Below are positions 53,244 through 61,397 of a DNA stretch of 64,000 nucleotides, piece after piece (the stretch's first letter is position 1; each line of letters starts with the position of its first letter). Source of the stretch: Candidatus Neomarinimicrobiota bacterium (GTDB lineage: Bacteria > Fidelibacterota > JAANXI01); assembly GCA_021734025.1 (NCBI GenBank), contig JAIPJS010000014.1:33700-97699 (forward strand), read 5' to 3'. The position numbers and the translations under genes were made by a program. A model generated the notes under the pieces. It saw only the letters and a program-made list of their open reading frames with translations, did not search any database and was not told where the DNA came from.

Positions 53244-54173
53244 ATGAATAACAGAAAACCAATTTTTGCAGGAATTCTCGGCGGGTTGGCGCTTTTGATT
53301 GTGTACTTCGGGATCGTCACCGTTGCCAATTCCTTTACCCATGCGATTGAAGAATTCGGTCGAATCTGGTACTGGATTGCGTTGCTCACCGGCGGATTTG
53401 GTATTCAGGTTGGGTTGTATATTTATATACGTCAAACTCTGAAAGAACGGACCCGGGGAGCGACCGCAGAAGTTGCAACGGCGGGCGGCATCTCCACCGG
53501 CAGCATGATCGCCTGTTGTGCGCATCACGTGACTGACGTGCTGCCGATCCTCGGCTTGGGCGCGGCAGCTATGTTTCTGACCCAGTACCAGACGCCGTTT
53601 ATTCTGCTGGGCGTGTTTTCGAATCTGGTGGGGATAACCATCATGCTGCACCTGATTCAGCAGCACAATCTGGCCGGGAACAGCGAAACGCTGCACAGCC
53701 TGACTTTACTGAATATGGCGAAAGTGAGAAACGGAGCCATTGCGGTGTCCGTCGCAATTGTGGCAGGTTCGTTTGTTGTTACCGGATTCAATGGAACAGC
53801 CAGCGATGCCATAGCCCAGAAACAATCCGTTTCGAATGACCCCATCGAACTCGCGGTACAGAGTAATCAGGAAAACCGGGTCGCCATCGAAGTGAAACCG
53901 GTCAACTTCTCCTTTACGAATCCGGTGACCTTTGCCATTTCGCTCAACACCCACTCCGGATCGCTGAATTACGATTTGACCAAAATCAGCACCCTGATTT
54001 GCGACCAGGGATACGAGTACGACCCACTTCGCTGGGACGGCTCACCGCCTGGCGGACACCACCGGCGCGGGGAGCTGGTCTTTCCGGAATTTGATCATAA
54101 AGTCCAACACATGCAGCTGGTCATCAAAGATGTGTATGATGTACCGGAGCGCGTGTTTGACTGGACTATCTGA
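53244..54173 (+). CDS. Membrane protein with CCAHH motif, possible metal transport
   Basis: A 309-residue protein. Four to five helices cover the first 185 residues, including GGISTGSMIACCAHHVTDVL with adjacent Cys-Cys and His-His suited to metal binding, and YQTPFILLGVFSNLVGITI. A C-terminal extracytoplasmic domain of about 115 residues (VEVKPVNFSFTNPVTF-like) follows and contains HHRRGELVFPEFDHK. GGAGAG precedes the ATG. The CCAHH family recurs near metal-resistance genes. Transport or sensing of copper or mercury is an inference. A hairpin (54229-54257) lies after the gene. Confidence 0.75.
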   Translation: MNNRKPIFAGILGGLALLIVYFGIVTVANSFTHAIEEFGRIWYWIALLTGGFGIQVGLYIYIRQTLKERTRGATAEVATAGGISTGSMIACCAHHVTDVLPILGLGAAAMFLTQYQTPFILLGVFSNLVGITIMLHLIQQHNLAGNSETLHSLTLLNMAKVRNGAIAVSVAIVAGSFVVTGFNGTASDAIAQKQSVSNDPIELAVQSNQENRVAIEVKPVNFSFTNPVTFAISLNTHSGSLNYDLTKISTLICDQGYEYDPLRWDGSPPGGHHRRGELVFPEFDHKVQHMQLVIKDVYDVPERVFDWTI

Positions 54174-54299
54174 GTAAATTCTGAAAGAAGCGACTAATCA
54201 ATTACTCCGAAAAGTAACGAAAAACCTTGAGCGTGGCGGGAATATCCTGCCACGCTCTCATACCGTCAATACGATTCAAATACTCTAAAAGAGGAACAC

Positions 54300-56741
54300 A
54301 TGAACAGCCGATCATCGTCTATTTTCTGGACCACTTTGTTTACTTCTATGGCAATTCTCGTCTATGAGGTCGCCCTAACCAGAGTCTTCTCCGTCATTCT
54401 CAATTATCATTTCGTCTTTGTAGTCATTTCCTTTGCATTGTTAGGACTTGGTCTTGGGAGTATGGCCCAGGGATTGTGGTTCAGAGGCCTTTCACGATTT
54501 CGGACACTTCGGTTGTGGCTCTTTATCGCCGGGGCGTTCAGTTTTCCGGTCAGCGGGGTACTGCTGGTATCCCTGCCTTTAACGGCTGGTGTAGATTTTA
54601 GTCATCTCGGATTCTACATCTATCTGGGCATCGCGACAGTACCCTTCATGTTTGCCGGGATCAACCTGGCCTGGATATTCCAAACCTGGACCGACAGAGC
54701 GGCCGTACTCTATGCCGGAGATTTGATCGGTGCCGCAATCGGGGCGGTTGGCGCCTGGTTCTTGCTGGAACATGTCAGTGGCCTTGGAGCGGTTATGGGT
54801 AGTGGCATGGTTGCCGGAATAGGTGTTCTCATATTTACCCTTGGACGTCACATAACACCAATACGGGGCGTTGCAGTGCTGCTCGGAACGGGAGTGTTGT
54901 TTCTGGGGTCCTTCCTCACGATTGTTCCGGAGATCCCCATCGGACAGGACACTGATAAGGATCTGTATCGCATGGGGAAAAGTGGCCTCTCCCCGGAAAT
55001 CGTAGACAGTCGCTGGAGTGCATTTGGTAGGACAGATCTTGTCAAAGATTCGCACAGTCCGCACGAGTTAGCACTCTATGTGGACGGCGCCGCCGGCACC
55101 CCGATGATCCATGTTGACAGTACAATGAATCAAAAAACAAAATTGCAGATTATTTCACGATGGGCGCTCCAGTATTTTCCCTATTCGTTCTTGCCGGAAA
55201 ATGAGAAAGAATCAGCTTATATCATTGGTCCGGGCGGTGGGAAGGATGTCCTCATTGCACGGTCGACCGGTGTCAAGCAGATTACCGCAGTCGAGGTAAA
55301 TCCGGATATGGTGGAGTTGGTCCGGGATCATAGCGATTTTAACGGTGGAATCTATGCAGAGGGCGATCAACTGGATATCATGATTGGCGAAGGACGTCAG
55401 GTCCTCAGGAATTCCGATTCCACATACGATATTATCAGTCTTGCGCTTCCTATTACCAAGAGCCGGCGGAGCTATGAGAGCTATGCACTTACAGAGGATT
55501 ACTTGTTCACAGTCGAGGCATTCCAGGAGTATTTTGACCATATGACGCAGGAAGGCCGGGTGATGATTCTTGCACACGGAGAAACGGAGGTGTTGCGATT
55601 GGTCTCGACCGCGTTGCGGGCCTTTGAGCTGAACGGCATCGAAAATACCACGGCCATGAAACATTTCTATGCAGTCAGCGATGGCATGATGGCCCTGCTC
55701 GTGATCAAAAAGCAACCGTTCACCCGTCAGGAAGTCAGCAACCGGCATCAGCTGGTGGAAAAGTTCCAACTGCATAAACCCGTGGCCTACTTCCCGTATC
55801 TCGAACAGGAACAATTGCACATGATGTTTCCGGGAGAACAGCATATCGAGACACCGATGTTCCAGCAGGCGATGATGGATATCGGGACCGGGCGATTCAA
55901 GAGCGAGGTCGCCTTCATGGATTATCCCATGGATGTCTCACCGGTCACCGATAATCAGCCATTTTTTTACGATTTCAAGAAAGGCCTCCCTGGCACGCTG
56001 ACTATCTTGTTTATAATCTTTGCGATTTTACTTGGACTCATCATCTATCAAACCAAGATCCGGATATCAGCCCAATTTGCAGCGGTCCGGTCCGGATTTC
56101 CGGGAAAGACGTTCATCGCGAGCGTGACGATACTCGGTCTGGCATTTATGATGGGCGAACTGTCGCTTTTCCAAAAGATCGTACCGTATTTTCGGCATCC
56201 GTCGATAGCGCTGACGGTAACATTGGTCGTACTGCTCACCGGTACCGGCATCGGCAGCTGGGTTAGTCAGCGATTCCGGGAATCAAACCTGCTGAATACA
56301 CTCAGGATTGCGGCCGTGGCCATCGGCGTTCTGTTTTTCGGATTCCGGATGATATTTCCATTGGTCGATACGTTATCGATGGAGGCCGGGCGACTGGTGC
56401 TGATAGCATGGCTTTTTCTCACAGGACTCCCACTTGGAACGCCGTTCCCGACCCTGCTCAGATTTCTGCACAGAGAGGACCGGCAGGATATCGTCCCGTA
56501 TGCCTGGGGCATCAACGGGGTCGCCTCGGTGACCGGGTCGGTCTTCGCCGTGATACTCGCCAAATGGTTTGGCTGGAACTTTGTGCTCGTATTCGCCGGA
56601 ATTGCGTACCTGAGTCTGGCTGTGGTATTCACCAGACTGCGGAATCTCATTCCTCGTACATTGAATTCGGACGCAGATGATGCCGGGCCATTGGTGAGTA
56701 AACCTGAAGCTGATGTGGCGGAAATACCGCTGAATGCGTAG
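54300..56741 (+). CDS. Membrane-embedded spermidine-synthase-like protein
   Basis: An 813-residue protein. About seven helices at the N-terminus (residues 1-210) are followed by a soluble SAM-binding domain of the spermidine synthase fold (about 300-480: ESAYIIGPGGGKDVLIARST, ITAVEVNPDMVELVRDHSDF, YDIISLALPITKSRRSYESY). About seven more helices follow (about 555-780). Such fusions are widespread and mostly uncharacterised. The polyamine-binding acidic residues of true aminopropyltransferases are only partly recognisable, so polyamine synthesis is not assured. It is probably co-transcribed with the preceding membrane genes. Confidence 0.85.
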   Translation: MNSRSSSIFWTTLFTSMAILVYEVALTRVFSVILNYHFVFVVISFALLGLGLGSMAQGLWFRGLSRFRTLRLWLFIAGAFSFPVSGVLLVSLPLTAGVDFSHLGFYIYLGIATVPFMFAGINLAWIFQTWTDRAAVLYAGDLIGAAIGAVGAWFLLEHVSGLGAVMGSGMVAGIGVLIFTLGRHITPIRGVAVLLGTGVLFLGSFLTIVPEIPIGQDTDKDLYRMGKSGLSPEIVDSRWSAFGRTDLVKDSHSPHELALYVDGAAGTPMIHVDSTMNQKTKLQIISRWALQYFPYSFLPENEKESAYIIGPGGGKDVLIARSTGVKQITAVEVNPDMVELVRDHSDFNGGIYAEGDQLDIMIGEGRQVLRNSDSTYDIISLALPITKSRRSYESYALTEDYLFTVEAFQEYFDHMTQEGRVMILAHGETEVLRLVSTALRAFELNGIENTTAMKHFYAVSDGMMALLVIKKQPFTRQEVSNRHQLVEKFQLHKPVAYFPYLEQEQLHMMFPGEQHIETPMFQQAMMDIGTGRFKSEVAFMDYPMDVSPVTDNQPFFYDFKKGLPGTLTILFIIFAILLGLIIYQTKIRISAQFAAVRSGFPGKTFIASVTILGLAFMMGELSLFQKIVPYFRHPSIALTVTLVVLLTGTGIGSWVSQRFRESNLLNTLRIAAVAIGVLFFGFRMIFPLVDTLSMEAGRLVLIAWLFLTGLPLGTPFPTLLRFLHREDRQDIVPYAWGINGVASVTGSVFAVILAKWFGWNFVLVFAGIAYLSLAVVFTRLRNLIPRTLNSDADDAGPLVSKPEADVAEIPLNA

Positions 56742-56845
56742 ATGTGTACTTTAAAAAAATTGATAGCGTCCAGACCCGACTTGGTGTGGGGTACGTTCCT
56801 GCTTACCTAATCAGTAGGGTCCGCGGAACGTAAATCTCCGTGCAA

Positions 56846-57601
56846 TTACGGTGCAATGTAAAATGACACTCCCAAACTATTCCCCTCGCGGATTCCGGAG
56901 AAATTGACCAGGTAGCCGATGCTGCCTTTCAGGGTGGTCCCTTGCATAGTGGTTACCTGATAAACCACTCCAATCTCCGCGCCGGAGTGGAATGTCTCCA
57001 ATTCTTCAAAGTTTCCGTGATACCGGGCGTCCAACCCCATCACCTCCGTCAGGAAATAGGAGATGCCAAGCGTGCCGTTCAGCTCATACTCGGTGTGCGG
57101 CGCCAGCGGATTGATCGCTTCAGCATGGTCGGATTCTCCCAGGGCGAATCGTCCCCGGAACAGCCCGTACAGATGTGTATCCGGAATCTTCTTTTCCGCG
57201 AAAAACGCCGGCACCAACTCCGGGTGGCCAGTGGTGAACTGGTCGCTTCCGGTGGGTAATTCTGCGGTTAACGTCGGCACCAGCGTGAGGCCGGCTGCAG
57301 AAGTCCGGGATTTTATCGCCAGCACGGCATCGGAGAGCCCGGATTCATCCTGGTAACTGCCAAACGGGATGCCGGCGCCCACAGAGAGCCAGGGACGGAT
57401 CATATATTCCGCAAAGGGTGAAATTATGAATGCCGACGCGTTATCGTTGATCTCGTAACTGCCGGACTGAATCAGGACTCCGGCGTTGGTCTTCGGGGGA
57501 TGCTCCAGGAACAGATTGCCCTCGATATGTGCCTGTACTGATGTTGCAGCTAGAATGCCGGCAATAGTGAGCAGGACCCTGGTATATTGTCTTTTCACCA
57601 T
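56846..57601 (-). CDS. Outer membrane protein, MetA-pathway-like transporter family
   Basis: A 251-residue exported protein. The signal peptide ends near TSVQA, and the mature part begins HIEGNLFLEHPPKTNAG. A barrel with strands such as YMIRPWLSVGAGIPFGSYQD and LTLVPTLTAELPTGSDQF ends GNSLGVSFYIAP. The PTGSDQFTTGHPE motif resembles the phenol MetA-pathway-like barrels often placed near metal or hydrocarbon genes. It is convergent with the spermidine-synthase-like gene and is the only minus-strand gene in the region. Confidence 0.75.
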   Translation of the reverse strand: MVKRQYTRVLLTIAGILAATSVQAHIEGNLFLEHPPKTNAGVLIQSGSYEINDNASAFIISPFAEYMIRPWLSVGAGIPFGSYQDESGLSDAVLAIKSRTSAAGLTLVPTLTAELPTGSDQFTTGHPELVPAFFAEKKIPDTHLYGLFRGRFALGESDHAEAINPLAPHTEYELNGTLGISYFLTEVMGLDARYHGNFEELETFHSGAEIGVVYQVTTMQGTTLKGSIGYLVNFSGIREGNSLGVSFYIAP

Positions 57602-58208
57602 TATTAATCTCTTCTCTTGGATGATGTTTCATTTGCAGGGTATCCAAAATCCTGGAGGTATGCAAGGCCGGAAAAAGGGAGAATACCCACATGAAATGAT
57701 AGATGCGGTGAGCAGCAGATTCATTTAACATACTCTTTTTAAACTGGATAATTAATCATATGATATTCCGTTTTTGGGAGGCCAAGATTGTTGGCCTTTA
57801 CAATAGCTCCCCGGTAATTGGAAAGATGGATAATCTCCCTTGTAGAATCGTTCCATGCAGGGTGTGTAAAAACAAAAAATTAAGAGGATAATTGGGAGTG
57901 AACATCGCATATTCCTTTCAGTAGAGACGTCTCATGCCTGTCCCGAGATGTCGGGGAAACGTCTCTACTGAAAAAGAGATCGGGACTTGCTCCGAATTTT
58001 CCCCCTGTTGTTCTGACACCCTGAGTAAGCTTAATAGTCAAAACGGTTGGTGAGTATCCTGCGAACGGTTTGGAGTGTTGTAGGATATTGTACACTGATA
58101 AGAGCAGTATTCGCGAATTTCCTGGTTGGCTCAAAAGAGATAAAATAGACTGAATAATAGCCGGTTCCGGGCACTTCGGACAGAATGCAAAATCCTGGAA
58201 GAGGTTGT
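57602..58208. other. Gene-free interval
   Basis: About 600 bases without a supportable gene. It holds the large hairpin at 57916-57973 (separate entry). Promoters of the divergent genes are expected near both ends. Confidence 0.45.
57916..57973. repeat. Large GTAGAGACG-type hairpin
   Basis: TTTCAGTAGAGACGT (57916-57930) pairs with its exact complement at 57959-57973. Inside, CCCGA/TCGGG pair around GATG. It shares its ends with the palindrome at 52083-52110. Confidence 0.75.
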
Positions 58209-58225
58209 TGGCACCGATCTTGTTT
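58209..58225 (+). promoter_or_regulatory. Sigma54-type promoter candidate
   Basis: TTGGCACCGATCTTGTTT: GG at 58210-58211, ten bases, then GT where GC is expected. It matches the TGGCAC half perfectly but lacks one base of the -12 element. The start of transcription would be near 58235, about 50 bases before the small membrane protein. Confidence 0.4.
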
Positions 58226-58283
58226 CTATAACGAATAGAGTATCAGAACAACAGCGGAAACGTCCGAAAGGGTAGCAGGATAC

Positions 58284-58520
58284 ATGGAATGGATCACAGA
58301 TCATTGGCTTTTACTGTCAATCCCGGCCGTAATTCTGGGAACGACTTACTTCGTGTATAGCCGGAAATACAATCATGACAGAGACGATCACCCCGGAGTC
58401 TCTCAGGAATATGAAGTTGCCGGGATCATCGTCCGGCACGTCAGTCACGAGAGCGGAAACTACAACGCCGGATGCTGCTGTTCACCGGCGAAGGAACCCG
58501 GCGAATGCAAGATGAAGTGA
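58284..58520 (+). CDS. Small membrane protein with Cys-rich tail (MEWI type)
   Basis: A 78-residue protein: one helix (MEWITDHWLLLSIPAVILGT), a charged middle (YNHDRDDHPGVSQEYE) and a cysteine-rich C-terminus (YNAGCCCSPAKEPGECKMK) suited to metal binding. The N-terminus resembles the 59142 gene (MEWIAENWFLLLLLGG), so they are likely paralogues whose tails differ (Cys-rich against His-rich). No characterised family is known to me. An HMA protein gene follows. Confidence 0.7.
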   Translation: MEWITDHWLLLSIPAVILGTTYFVYSRKYNHDRDDHPGVSQEYEVAGIIVRHVSHESGNYNAGCCCSPAKEPGECKMK

Positions 58521-58618
58521 GCAAGGTTCGGTCAAGAGAGAAATCGATCCCGATTCGCTCGGATGAAAGGTTACAAAGTCAAACAGTTTCAATTATAAAG
58601 AAGACAAAGGAGCTCGCT

Positions 58619-58951
58619 ATGGATAAATCATGTCACGTGGAGCCGAGAGAATCTAATGCGAAATTTTCGGAATTAAGCGCGGATTACACCGCCTATTTCA
58701 GGATAGAGGGCATGGGATGCGAAAATTGCGCGAACCGGGTGAAGAACGGGTTACTTGCCCTCCAGGGAGTGCATATGGCCGAAGTCTCTCTAGAGGAGGG
58801 TATCGCCGGAGTTGTATACGACCCCGATTTGCACTCACCACCTGCTCTGGAAAACGCGATATTTAATGCCGGCAATGACGGCAGGCATCTGTATTATGCC
58901 CGGCTAATCCGGGTACTCGAATCTCCCACTATTTTAAATAGCTGGGGGTAA
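58619..58951 (+). CDS. Heavy-metal-associated (HMA) domain protein
   Basis: A 110-residue cytoplasmic protein. The start at 58619 (MDKSCHVEPRES) follows AAAGGAG. One HMA ferredoxin-like fold contains the metal site GMGCENCANRVKNGLLALQG (CxxC), and the rest (ISLEEGIAGVVYDPDLHSPP-like) completes the fold. The family carries Cu(I), Hg(II) or Zn(II) to pumps. The domain is complete. The frame is open upstream to 58472, but the sequence there is not HMA-like. Confidence 0.88.
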   Translation: MDKSCHVEPRESNAKFSELSADYTAYFRIEGMGCENCANRVKNGLLALQGVHMAEVSLEEGIAGVVYDPDLHSPPALENAIFNAGNDGRHLYYARLIRVLESPTILNSWG

Positions 58952-59085
58952 TAATGCGGACGTCTGGTCACTGTCGAATAGTCGTCAACCCTGGAGAATA
59001 TTCTCGAAATGTCGGACCGAGCCAATACCGGATTAGGCCGGTAAACGTATGGATTTCAGTGGGTTATCCCCGGGAATAGCATTAG

Positions 59086-59102
59086 TGGCATCCGGCTTGC
59101 AT
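59086..59102 (+). promoter_or_regulatory. Sigma54-type promoter candidate
   Basis: TGGCATCCGGCTTGCAT: GG at 59087-59088, exactly ten bases, GC at 59099-59100, matching TGGCAC-N5-TTGCA except one base. It lies about 40 bases before the ATG at 59142. A sigma54 activator is encoded at 24902. Confidence 0.6.
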
Positions 59103-59141
59103 TCTTGATAAACAGAAAAATAGACAAAAAAGGACGAATAC

Positions 59142-59345
59142 ATGGAATGGATAGCGGAAAACTGGTTTTTACTTTTATTGCTGGGCGGTTGTCTGGGAAT
59201 GCATCTGTTTATGCACGGACGCGGCCACGGAGGCCATGGGCACCATCACATGCATAACTCCCAACATAATCAGCAAAACGAAACTGTAGAAAAAACACCT
59301 GCGGTTGTCCCGGTGAATGACGAGTCGGAACGGATTTCCGAATGA
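59142..59345 (+). CDS. Small His-rich membrane protein (DUF2933-like)
   Basis: A 67-residue protein: one helix (MEWIAENWFLLLLLGGCLGM), a His/Gly-rich stretch (HGRGHGGHGHHHMHNSQHNQ) and an acidic tail. The shape matches DUF2933 proteins found in copper and other metal clusters. The histidines could bind metal. It is probably under the sigma54-type promoter just upstream and is a paralogue of the 58284 protein. Confidence 0.78.
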   Translation: MEWIAENWFLLLLLGGCLGMHLFMHGRGHGGHGHHHMHNSQHNQQNETVEKTPAVVPVNDESERISE

Positions 59346-59418
59346 ACAAATTCAACACATCTGTATGTTGGCGGGTGAGTCACTTGATACCCGGTAACAC
59401 CTGGAGAGGCAATGTCCC

Positions 59419-59802
59419 ATGATTGGTTTGCTGGCAAATCTCATCCTGATATTTACCGCTCTTTTTCTGGTAGCCTACGGGATCTGGCAAATATTCCTTA
59501 CGCCCCGAACCCCGGTAAAAGCATCGCTGGGAAAAGATGGGGTTCAACGGGTGAGTCTTGAGGTGAACAACGGCTATCATCCGGCGGTTATCGAGGCGCA
59601 GTCGGATCATCCTTTGAATATGCGGTTCTATCGAATCGAGAACTCACCATGCAGCGAGGAAATCGTGCTGCGGGATTTTGGAATTTGGGAACGGCTTCCG
59701 GCGTACACAACCACGTCGGTGGAAATTCTCCCGTTTCAGCCCGGAGAATACACCTTTGGCTGCGGCAACAATGTATTAGAGGGAAAATTGATAATTCGGT
59801 AA
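59419..59802 (+). CDS. Membrane-anchored cupredoxin-like protein
   Basis: A 127-residue protein with an N-terminal helix (LLANLILIFTALFLVAYGIW) and a single cupredoxin-type domain. NNGYHPAVIEAQSDHPLNMR, NSPCSEEIVLRDFGIWERLP and GEYTFGCGNNVLEGKLIIR carry the His, Cys and Cys positions of the EfeO/CopC-linked cupredoxin family, although a type-1 copper site is not complete. It would face the periplasm. The neighbours support a role in copper handling. Confidence 0.85.
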   Translation: MIGLLANLILIFTALFLVAYGIWQIFLTPRTPVKASLGKDGVQRVSLEVNNGYHPAVIEAQSDHPLNMRFYRIENSPCSEEIVLRDFGIWERLPAYTTTSVEILPFQPGEYTFGCGNNVLEGKLIIR

Positions 59803-59828
59803 TGGTATCAGAATAAAGGATGTGACAG

Positions 59829-60224
59829 ATGATAAACAGATCAAAACGTACCTTGCAGCACCAGTTGAATACCTGGATTGTCGCCAGGTTTATTGACGAA
59901 ATCTATAACAGGAACAATTTGAGTAATTTACCCGAATTTGTGGCACACGACTGCCAATATTGCGGAGATCCTACCGTCATAGGCGAAGACCTGTATGAGT
60001 TACAGATGCACTTCGCCTACACCTGGATTAACCAGCAAGCGGTATTCGAAGAGGTACAATATGAGGTGGAAGAGGTCATATCCCAGCACGATATCGTAAG
60101 CGTGAAGGTTCGCCGAAAGGGCAAGGCAAAATCCACTATTAGGACTGTTCGGGATTTGTCCCGCTGGGAGATGTTCCAGCTACATGAAGGGAAAATTGCA
60201 CGACGCTGGATAGCAAACGCATAA
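59829..60224 (+). CDS. SnoaL-like NTF2-fold protein
   Basis: A 131-residue protein of the SnoaL/NTF2-like cone fold: VARFIDEIYNRNNLSNLPEF, FVAHDCQYCGDPTVIGEDLY, VSVKVRRKGKAKSTIRTVRD and EGKIARRWIANA. It lacks a signal peptide. Such domains are ester cyclases or small-molecule binders, and the ligand is unknown. It lies 26 bases after the cupredoxin gene and 15 bases before a small YHS gene. Confidence 0.82.
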   Translation: MINRSKRTLQHQLNTWIVARFIDEIYNRNNLSNLPEFVAHDCQYCGDPTVIGEDLYELQMHFAYTWINQQAVFEEVQYEVEEVISQHDIVSVKVRRKGKAKSTIRTVRDLSRWEMFQLHEGKIARRWIANA

Positions 60225-60239
60225 CACAACAGGAGGATA

Positions 60240-60383
60240 ATGAGGGGAAAAGATCCGGTTTGCGGTATGGACGTCGATCCGGACAATGCCGCCGCACAGA
60301 CTGAGCACAACGGGAAAACCTACTACTTTTGCGCTCCGGGATGTAAGAAGGCGTTTGAAGAAAACCCGGAAAAATACACTTAA
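60240..60383 (+). CDS. Small YHS-domain protein
   Basis: A 47-residue protein consisting of one YHS metal-binding domain: KDPVCGMDVDPDNAAAQTEH, then GKTYYFCAPGCKKAFEENPE. The Cys pairs (CGM and FCxxxC) match the family that binds copper or mercury in the cytoplasm. AGGAGGATA lies directly before the ATG at 60240. It is too short for most gene callers. Confidence 0.85.
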   Translation: MRGKDPVCGMDVDPDNAAAQTEHNGKTYYFCAPGCKKAFEENPEKYT

Positions 60384-60465
60384 CTATTGAACTCTCGGCA
60401 CACGGAGAGCAGGAATGTTGTATCCGTGTGCCGAATAACCAGGATATCATATATTGATTAACTCG

Positions 60466-60663
60466 ATGCGAATGCATGAAGATCCGGTCTGCAAGATGCC
60501 AGTGGACGGGAAGCATACCTATTATTTGCGATCGTACAAAGGGACGACGTATTACTTTTGCTGCTCCTCGTGCAAGGCCAAATTCGAAGAAGATCCCGCA
60601 AGATATTTGTCCCAATCCGATGAGAACAATTCGGGCCGCACCCCGAACATGACTGCTGAATAG
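60466..60663 (+). CDS. YHS-domain protein
   Basis: A 65-residue protein with a single YHS domain (HEDPVCKMPVDGKHTYYLRS, then GTTYYFCCSSCKAKFEEDPA) and a short polar tail. Start choice between TTG 60454, ATG 60466 and ATG 60472 is open. It is the second YHS protein in 400 bases, with a different loop (CKMPV). Both would bind soft metals. Confidence 0.8.
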   Translation: MRMHEDPVCKMPVDGKHTYYLRSYKGTTYYFCCSSCKAKFEEDPARYLSQSDENNSGRTPNMTAE

Positions 60664-60674
60664 ATAATTTTATT

Positions 60675-61397
60675 ATGGCAAATTACGATTACGGCTGGTG
60701 GGCGAGCGTCCTTTTCAATGTCGTGTTATTCGGCGGATTCGTCATCGGGTTTATCCGGCCGAAAAAGCATATCGAATGGCGCACCCTCGGGGTGTTTTTC
60801 GGATTTATTGTGGCGCTGTTCACCGAAATGTACGGTTTTCCGCTCACCATTTACATCCTCACCTCAGTATTCCAGGTGCAACTGCCGGTCGCGGATCCGT
60901 TTTCCCACATAAACGGCCACCTGATCGGAACGATTCTGGGGTTACCGATGTGGGGCAAGCTGATCATCTGTCAGGTCGGTGGGTTTTTGATGTTATTCGG
61001 ATTGATCCTGTTAGGCAAGGGTTGGAAACTGATCCATGCCGCGAACGGAGAGTTGGTGACATCCGGAATTTATGCAAAGATACGGCATCCCCAGTATCTC
61101 GGGATGTTCATTTTTAGCTCCGGCTTACTCATCCAGTGGACGACGTTGGTTGGCTTACTCATGTTTCCGGTGCTCATGTTCGCCTATTATCGCCTGGCGC
61201 TCCGGGAAGAACACGCGGTAGCCGATCAATTTGGGTGGGCGTACTACCGATATGCCTCGCGAATCCCCAGATTTCTTCCCTGGGGGAAAATTCCGGAAGA
61301 ACCGCATGAACCGGCGCCCCTCCTGCTGCCGGCCAAGGCAGAGAGCGTCCACGGAGAAAACCGAGCGCGTTTTTCCGGAGAAGCGGGGTCAGAATGA
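60675..61397 (+). CDS. Membrane methyltransferase, ICMT/PEMT-like
   Basis: A 240-residue protein with about five helices. The C-terminal isoprenylcysteine-methyltransferase-type core is present (SGIYAKIRHPQYLGMFIFSS and LREEHAVADQFGWAYYRYAS). Homologues with this shape occur in metal-resistance and phosphonate clusters without defined substrates. It overlaps lgt by four bases (ATGA), so the two are made together. Confidence 0.85.
   Translation: MANYDYGWWASVLFNVVLFGGFVIGFIRPKKHIEWRTLGVFFGFIVALFTEMYGFPLTIYILTSVFQVQLPVADPFSHINGHLIGTILGLPMWGKLIICQVGGFLMLFGLILLGKGWKLIHAANGELVTSGIYAKIRHPQYLGMFIFSSGLLIQWTTLVGLLMFPVLMFAYYRLALREEHAVADQFGWAYYRYASRIPRFLPWGKIPEEPHEPAPLLLPAKAESVHGENRARFSGEAGSE

Noticed and set aside
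54229..54257. Hairpin after the CCAHH gene as a forward terminator
   Set aside because: The stem is good, but no T-run follows on the plus strand. The T-run lies on the other strand, where no gene reads in.
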